A stretch of 64,000 nucleotides of DNA, taken from Chakrabartyella piscis (GTDB taxonomy: Bacteria > Bacillota > Clostridia > Lachnospirales > Anaerotignaceae). Each line of letters begins with the position of its first letter. Within the stretch, counting starts at the first letter, position 1. The stretch covers positions 2,418,001-2,482,000 of the forward strand of contig CP092441.1 of NCBI GenBank assembly GCA_030067835.1, read 5' to 3'. The notes below the pieces were generated by a model, which saw only the letters and a list, made by a program, of their open reading frames with translations, did no database searches and had not been told where the DNA came from. Below, piece after piece: positions 59,634 to 64,000 of this stretch. Made by a program: the position numbers and the translations under genes.

Positions 59634-59982
59634 TGGTTCACCTCTTTTGTTCAGAAATTAGTTGTGATTATTTATATTTTACGCATATGCGATATCAAAC
59701 GGGTAGGCATGGAAACCCATCCCTACAAACTGCGAATTGTTTAAATATGTTGCAATTGTAGGGCAGGGGCTTGCTCCTACCGTCATGAATAGCCACAAAA
59801 CACAAGAATGTAGTTGCGTAGGGGCGATTCACGAATCGACCGATTCTCTTTAAACGGGCGACCACTGGTCGCCCCTACAAATCAAATCTGTGTAAATACG
59901 TTGCATTTGTTGTCTTTGTTTTGTTCTTAACTCTTTCACTATTCATTCTTCACCATTCACTATCTGTGCATAGAACAGATTA
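59634..59982. other. Gene-free spacer between tilS and deoC
   Basis: About 350 bp with no gene. It holds four dispersed palindromes (59699-59879). The likely tilS promoter lies near 59670-59700. Confidence 0.65.
59699..59879. repeat. Cluster of four dispersed CCCTACA palindromes
   Basis: ACGGGTAGGCATGGAAACCC then ATCCCTACA (59699-59727), inverted TGTAGGGCAGGGGCTTGCTC then CTACCGT (59758-59784), inverted GTAGGGGCGATTCACGAATC then GACC (59819-59842), and ACGGGCGACCACTGGTCGCC then CCTACA (59854-59879). The layout CGG-arm-loop-arm'-CCCTACA is kept while arms differ. Confidence 0.88.
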
Positions 59983-60633
59983 TCATTCTTTTTGCAGCAT
60001 TGCCAACAAAGAACTGGTGCCAAGTCGATCTGCTCCTGCTTCTAAGAAATCAATGGCATCTTGTTTACTTTTGATTCCGCCTGCTGCTTTGATTTTGGTG
60101 CCATTTGTCACATTGGCTGCAAACAATTGGATATCTGCTAAGGTAGCACCACCACCACCAAAGCCTGTGCTGGTTTTGATGTATTCTGCATCTGTTCTGC
60201 TGACCACTTTGCAAAGCTCAATTTTTTCTGCATCTGTCAATAGACAAGTTTCTATAATTACTTTGAGTAGTTTACCCTGACAAGCCACTTTTATGGCATT
60301 GATTTCTGCTTCGATTGCATCAAATTTGCCAGCTTTTGCCCATCCAATGTTGATGACCATATCAATTTCATCTGCACCTTCTAGGACTGCTTGTTCTGTT
60401 TCAAACACCTTTGTTTTGGTGGTAGCATATCCATTTGGAAAACCAATTACTGTACAAATGGCAAGTTTTCCAGCAACAAATTCTGATGCTTCCTTTACAA
60501 ATGCAGGTGGAATACAAGCAGATGCAGTACCTCCTGCAATGCCTTCTTCTAAAATGCGTTTCACATCTTCCCAAACTGCTCCTTGTGCCAAAATGGTATG
60601 ATCAATGTGCCCTTGTATTGTTTGATTGTCCAT
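59983..60633 (-). CDS. deoC: Deoxyribose-phosphate aldolase
   Basis: A 216-residue class I aldolase that splits deoxyribose-5-phosphate to acetaldehyde and glyceraldehyde-3-phosphate. DHTILAQGAVWEDVKRILE opens the barrel, ICTVIGFPNGYATTKTKVFE, EIDMVINIGWAKAGK and LLKVIIETCLLTDAEKI follow. The Schiff-base lysine lies in AEYIKTSTGFGGGGAT, and IKAAGGIKSKQDAIDFLEAG comes after. GGAGG lies 6 nt before the ATG at 60633; the frame upstream only reads through tRNA-Leu. Confidence 0.95.
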   Translation of the reverse strand: MDNQTIQGHIDHTILAQGAVWEDVKRILEEGIAGGTASACIPPAFVKEASEFVAGKLAICTVIGFPNGYATTKTKVFETEQAVLEGADEIDMVINIGWAKAGKFDAIEAEINAIKVACQGKLLKVIIETCLLTDAEKIELCKVVSRTDAEYIKTSTGFGGGGATLADIQLFAANVTNGTKIKAAGGIKSKQDAIDFLEAGADRLGTSSLLAMLQKE

Positions 60634-60706
60634 AGATACCCTCCTTTTTTCTACATAGGTTACAAGAATTATATTCGACATACATCCAAAAGAACCCTTT
60701 TTGATA

Positions 60707-60738
60707 GAAAAAAAGACAAGTACAATTGTACTTGTCTT
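60707..60738 (-). terminator. Terminator of the tRNA-Leu transcript
   Basis: AAGACAAGTACAATTGTACT followed by TGTCTT is a perfect 26-nt palindrome (60713-60738); on the minus strand it is followed by six T. Confidence 0.88.
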
Positions 60739-60741
60739 AAG

Positions 60742-60824
60742 TGCGGATGGTGGGACTTGAACCCACACGAGGTCACCCCCGCCAGATTTTGAGTCTGGTG
60801 CGTCTGCCATTCCGCCACATCCGC
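60742..60824 (-). tRNA. tRNA-Leu (anticodon CAA)
   Basis: An 83-nt class II tRNA: acceptor GCGGATG/CATCCGC, anticodon stem CCAGA/TCTGG with loop CTCAAAA, a long variable arm CGGGGGTGACCTCGT and T-loop TTCAAGT. It reads TTG codons. Confidence 0.94.
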
Positions 60825-60842
60825 TTGGCTGACTGCTTGAAT

Positions 60843-60871
60843 ATAATAACATATCTCTCTCCGTTCGTCAA
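60843..60871 (-). promoter_or_regulatory. Promoter of tRNA-Leu
   Basis: On the minus strand TTGACG (60866-60871), a 17-nt spacer and TATTAT (60843-60848), 18 nt before the tRNA 5' end. Confidence 0.8.
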
Positions 60872-60981
60872 GCACTTTTTTGTATTTTTTTGCATAAATT
60901 ACAAATTCCCACCTCAAACAAGGGATTTATCCCCATTTATAGGGATTTCTTGCATAAAGATGGGATTTGATATTTTTTGAT

Positions 60982-62967
60982 TTAGGATACTGCTACCTTT
61001 TGCAATTCCTCTTTTTTGTGTTTTCTTTTCAAGAATAAGATGATGGCAACACAAACCACAAAGCCAATTGCATCTGAAATTGGTGCACTATCAATCAACA
61101 GCATTGCAGATACAAATGCCACCACACGAATGAACCAGTTGGCTTTTGTCATAAAGAAACCTTCTGCAAACAAAGCAATTAGGAACACGCCAATACAAGA
61201 TGTGACCACAACCAAACTACCAGAAAGCCATGTTACATTTTCCAAAATCAATTGTTCATTGAACACAAACATATATGGCACAATGAAGCCAGCCAATGCC
61301 AATTTCACAGAAATGACACCTGTTTTCATTGGACTACCACCAGACAAGCCTGCTGCTGCAAAGGATGCCAAAGCCACAGGTGGTGTTAGATTTGCAAACA
61401 TCGCAAAGTAGAAACAGAACAAATGGGCTGCAATTGCGGGCACACCCAACTGAATCAATGCTGGTGCTGCAATGGTTGCTGTAATCAAATATGCTGGAAT
61501 AGAAGGCAATCCCATACCCAAAATCATACAAGTGATCATTGTGAAGATCAATGTTAAGAAGATGGAAGATTGTCCAATTCTAATGATGGTGGATGCCACA
61601 TTGAGTGCAAATCCTGTTTGACTACACACACCAACAACAATCCCCACACAAGCACAAGCGATTGCAACAGAAACAGTGGATTTTGCACCTGCTACAAATG
61701 CATCACAAATATCCATCAAAGACATACGACTTATTGGTCTGAGTTGTGCCACAATAATGGTCATCAAGATGGTCCAAAATGCAGACAAAAGCACTGTTTT
61801 GCCACTGAAAATCAACATATACAACAAGAATACAATTGGAATCATCAAATGACCTTGTTTTTTCATTACTTCGCCAGTTTTGGGCAATTGATCCTTTGGA
61901 ATCCCTTCCAAATTTTCTTTTTCTGCACGCATTTGTACTTGCAAAATAATTCCCAAATAATAAATCAATGCTGGAATCACAGCAGCTTTGATGACCACTG
62001 GATATTGCACACCCAAGGTTTCTGCCATAACAAAGGCAGCAGCACCCATGATTGGTGGCAACAATTGACCCCCTACAGATGCAGTTGCTTCTACAGCACC
62101 AGCAAACTCTTTGGAATATCCTGTTTTCTTCATCAAAGGAATGGTAAATGCGCCTGTTGTTACCACGTTTGCAACAGCAGAACCATTGATGGAACCTAAG
62201 AATCCAGATGCCAAAACAGCAACTTTTGCAGGACCACCCTTTGTATGTCCAGCCAAGGAATTTGCAATGTCATTGAAGAATTGACCCATACCACATTTGT
62301 TCATGATTTCACCAAAGATGATGAATAGTACAATATAAGTTGCAGATACTTGAATGGAAGAACCATAAATACCTGTGGTGTCAGTGGTCAAATAGCTGAC
62401 AATACGATCCCATGAATATCCACGATGCATAAACACACCTGGGAAACTACGTCCAAAGATACCATAGATTAGGAATGCAATGGATAAAATGGACAATGCC
62501 AAACCACAAATTCTACGGGAACACTCCAAAACCAAGAAGATGAGAATGGTACCCATCACCAAATCGATTGTTTCTGGATAGAAGCCAGTGGATGTCCACA
62601 TTGGGTAACGCATAAACACAAACACAGGCATAAAACCAGAAAATGCAATACAAATCCAATCATACCATGGAATGACACGACGATTGGACTTTTTGAATGC
62701 TGGGTAGCAAGCAAAGCCCAATACCAATACCATACCTACATGAATTGCATGGTGTTTGATGTTGACCATTTGCATAGCACGTATTCCTGATGCATATGCC
62801 AAATGATATATTGTAAAAAACAAACAAATACCAAAGATAATCTTAGTCAATGCTTGCATATCGTACTTACGCATACGAGATTCTTTTTCATATTTCTCCA
62901 TAACTTCAGCAGTTTTGGTCACATCAATCAGCTCTGTTTCATTGATGTCAATTTTGGTATCACTCAT
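60982..62967 (-). CDS. TRAP transporter fused permease (DctQM type)
   Basis: A 661-residue protein with about 18 membrane spans, joining the small (4-span) and large (12-span) TRAP permease subunits. Recognisable parts are NSLAGHTKGGPAKVAVLASG, FLGSINGSAVANVVTTGAFT, PPIMGAAAFVMAETLGVQYP and MILGMGLPSIPAYLITATIA. It imports an organic acid with sodium or protons, fed by the TAXI binding protein. The ATG overlaps the DUF1850 stop by 4 nt. The substrate is not predictable. Confidence 0.93.
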   Translation of the reverse strand: MSDTKIDINETELIDVTKTAEVMEKYEKESRMRKYDMQALTKIIFGICLFFTIYHLAYASGIRAMQMVNIKHHAIHVGMVLVLGFACYPAFKKSNRRVIPWYDWICIAFSGFMPVFVFMRYPMWTSTGFYPETIDLVMGTILIFLVLECSRRICGLALSILSIAFLIYGIFGRSFPGVFMHRGYSWDRIVSYLTTDTTGIYGSSIQVSATYIVLFIIFGEIMNKCGMGQFFNDIANSLAGHTKGGPAKVAVLASGFLGSINGSAVANVVTTGAFTIPLMKKTGYSKEFAGAVEATASVGGQLLPPIMGAAAFVMAETLGVQYPVVIKAAVIPALIYYLGIILQVQMRAEKENLEGIPKDQLPKTGEVMKKQGHLMIPIVFLLYMLIFSGKTVLLSAFWTILMTIIVAQLRPISRMSLMDICDAFVAGAKSTVSVAIACACVGIVVGVCSQTGFALNVASTIIRIGQSSIFLTLIFTMITCMILGMGLPSIPAYLITATIAAPALIQLGVPAIAAHLFCFYFAMFANLTPPVALASFAAAGLSGGSPMKTGVISVKLALAGFIVPYMFVFNEQLILENVTWLSGSLVVVTSCIGVFLIALFAEGFFMTKANWFIRVVAFVSAMLLIDSAPISDAIGFVVCVAIILFLKRKHKKEELQKVAVS

Positions 62968-63452
62968 GAACCCAAATACCCCCTTTTCGTTATCACTACA
63001 CCTTGTATCAAACTTGCATTTGGCAAAGTTCGAAAATCAAAAATTTCTACTCCGTTCAATTCCAGACCTTTTTGGTACACGTTGGAAGTCAACCATTTCA
63101 ATTCCAAAAAATTGGTGTTGATGTTTTCTGTCCAAACCATACCATCTCTCACAGTGGATTCTTGAGCAGCTGGAATACCTGCTCCATACCCAGCCACAGC
63201 AAATGCATCCAAATTGAAAGAATTGTCTTCCAAAATGGTGTAATATTCAAACCAAGGAATGTGTTCAGCAGAATGCTCCAATTCCAATACCAAAGTATCG
63301 CCTGCTTTTGCTGGCACTTCCAAAATCACCGCTTGCTGTTCACGGTCATACAATTGAAATACCCTATGAGGCATCACCCAAGCCCAATAGACACCTGCCA
63401 ATACCACAATAGAAAGGACGCAAACAAGGGCAATATACAACCTTTGTTTCAT
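62964..63452 (-). CDS. DUF1850 membrane-associated protein
   Basis: A 162-residue protein with an N-terminal span (YIALVCVLSIVVLAGVYWAW) and a DUF1850 beta-domain (LVLELEHSAEHIPWFEYYTI, GYGAGIPAAQESTVRDGMV). DUF1850 genes commonly sit between TAXI binding proteins and fused TRAP permeases, as here, and are thought to assist that transporter. GGGGGA precedes the ATG. It is coupled to the permease gene. Confidence 0.85.
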   Translation of the reverse strand: MKQRLYIALVCVLSIVVLAGVYWAWVMPHRVFQLYDREQQAVILEVPAKAGDTLVLELEHSAEHIPWFEYYTILEDNSFNLDAFAVAGYGAGIPAAQESTVRDGMVWTENINTNFLELKWLTSNVYQKGLELNGVEIFDFRTLPNASLIQGVVITKRGYLGS

Positions 63453-63482
63453 AAAATCCCCCTTTCCACACCAACTGTATCC

Positions 63483-63518
63483 AAAAAATCAAGGGAACAG
63501 AAACCACTCTGCTCCCTT
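63483..63518 (-). terminator. Hairpin between TAXI and DUF1850 genes
   Basis: On the minus strand AAGGGAGCAGAG...TTCTGTTCCCTT is followed by GATTTTTTGG. Inside the operon it may lower expression of the permease relative to the binding protein. Confidence 0.75.
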
Positions 63519-63538
63519 GAAGAATGTACATTTAAAAA

Positions 63539-64000
63539 TTACTCATATCCACGTTCTGCCCAGAATTTCGCTGCACCTGGATGCAAAGGCAATTGCAAAT
63601 CGCCAATGCCAGATTCAATGGAAACAGAGGTTTCTGCTGCACTATGGGATGCTTGGATGGTGCTCATACCACCTTCAATTGCAACCATCATATCATATAC
63701 CATTTCATCAGAAAGATCTGTTGGAACCACCATAATGTTGTATACGAATACACCTTCTACATCTTCTTCATTGCTGTATGTACCTGCTGGAATTGTAGTT
63801 GCTGCATAGTATGGATAGTTGGAAACCAAATTGTCACGACCTTCACCATCAATTGGAATCACCACCATGTCATAAGAATTATCCAATTCCATAACAGTTG
63901 CATTTGGAATACCAGAAGTTACGAATACAGCGTCACATTGACCATTTTTCATGTTTTCGATTGCTTCCCCATATGCCAAGTAATCAGCAGTGATATCATC
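63539..64000 (-). CDS. TAXI-family TRAP solute-binding protein, C-terminal part
   Basis: The last 153 codons of a TAXI (TRAP-associated extracytoplasmic immunogenic) binding protein; the start lies beyond the right window edge, with DDITADYLAYGEAIENMKNG as the first residues seen. Family features are QCDAVFVTSGIPNATVMEL, VSNYPYYAATTIPAGTY, and the end LPLHPGAAKFWAERGYE. It delivers the substrate to the fused permease two genes downstream. Confidence 0.88.
   Translation of the reverse strand, partial: DDITADYLAYGEAIENMKNGQCDAVFVTSGIPNATVMELDNSYDMVVIPIDGEGRDNLVSNYPYYAATTIPAGTYSNEEDVEGVFVYNIMVVPTDLSDEMVYDMMVAIEGGMSTIQASHSAAETSVSIESGIGDLQLPLHPGAAKFWAERGYE

Noticed and set aside
60634-60852. 73-codon N-terminal extension of DeoC
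   Set aside because: It translates the tRNA-Leu gene and its terminator; GGAGG before the ATG at 60633 gives the real start.

Overview
The window looks like chromosome of a low-GC, spore-forming anaerobic member of the Clostridia (Lachnospirales-like). Evidence: the mazG–HU–rqcP–yabP–yabQ–divIC sporulation/division cluster, the tilS–hpt–ftsH cluster, an electron-bifurcating Nfn pair, a Na+/alanine symporter, and Firmicutes-type ribosome binding sites and intrinsic terminators. I cannot name the genus from sequence alone.

Positions 1 to about 28,850 are the body of a Tn1549/CTn-type integrative conjugative element (ICE), almost entirely on the minus strand. In order of transcription (high to low coordinates) it carries: two ArdA-like anti-restriction proteins, DUF4314, a BRO/KilA-type antirepressor, a Dam-type adenine methyltransferase, two paralogous four-cysteine/AbrB-like proteins around a DUF3849 protein, and a 38-residue basic protein. 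Next come a membrane protein, a sortase, a CHAP amidase and a giant CnaB-repeat surface protein that a 277-bp MITE-like insertion has broken. Then DUF3852, a double ribbon-helix-helix protein, a cytosine-5 methyltransferase, VirB6-like, PrgI, a small VirB4-N-like protein, the VirB4 ATPase, an NlpC/P60 hydrolase, DUF3846, DUF6103, a likely oriT, a MobC-like accessory protein, a MobP/MobL relaxase, a TOPRIM primase-like protein and a DUF1016 nuclease. Two plus-strand cargo genes sit at 12.2-13.4 kb. No integrase or VirD4 coupling protein lies in the window, so the element continues to the left. Its right edge lies between 28.85 kb and the tRNA-Val 3' end at 29,065.

Positions 29,065 to 64,000 are host chromosome. 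They hold tRNA-Val and tRNA-Met behind a consensus promoter, the sporulation cluster, mazG, the NfnAB pair, an XRE/small-protein divergent pair, a racemase with two Ltp-repeat surface proteins, and an amino-acid ABC transporter. These are followed by an alanine symporter, a lipoprotein/DUF2161/Xaa-Pro peptidase operon, an alanyl-tRNA editing protein, DegV, a Tim44/SPFH/zinc-ribbon/TPM membrane module and a SLOG/ribbon-helix-helix divergent pair. Last come YitT, a FlK-like thioesterase, ftsH, hpt, tilS, deoC, tRNA-Leu and a TAXI-type TRAP transporter cut by the right edge.

The host part is littered with short palindromes that share the layout CGG-arm-loop-arm'-CCCTACA while the arms differ yet stay self-complementary. 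I saw none in the ICE, so they also mark the boundary. The most notable items are this palindrome family, the likely oriT (16-nt palindrome next to a TATCCTGC nic-like core), the MITE in the CnaB gene, an in-frame palindrome inside an ICE gene, a 34-nt self-duplication at the DUF1016 gene, and the SLOG/RHH and XRE regulatory arrangements.
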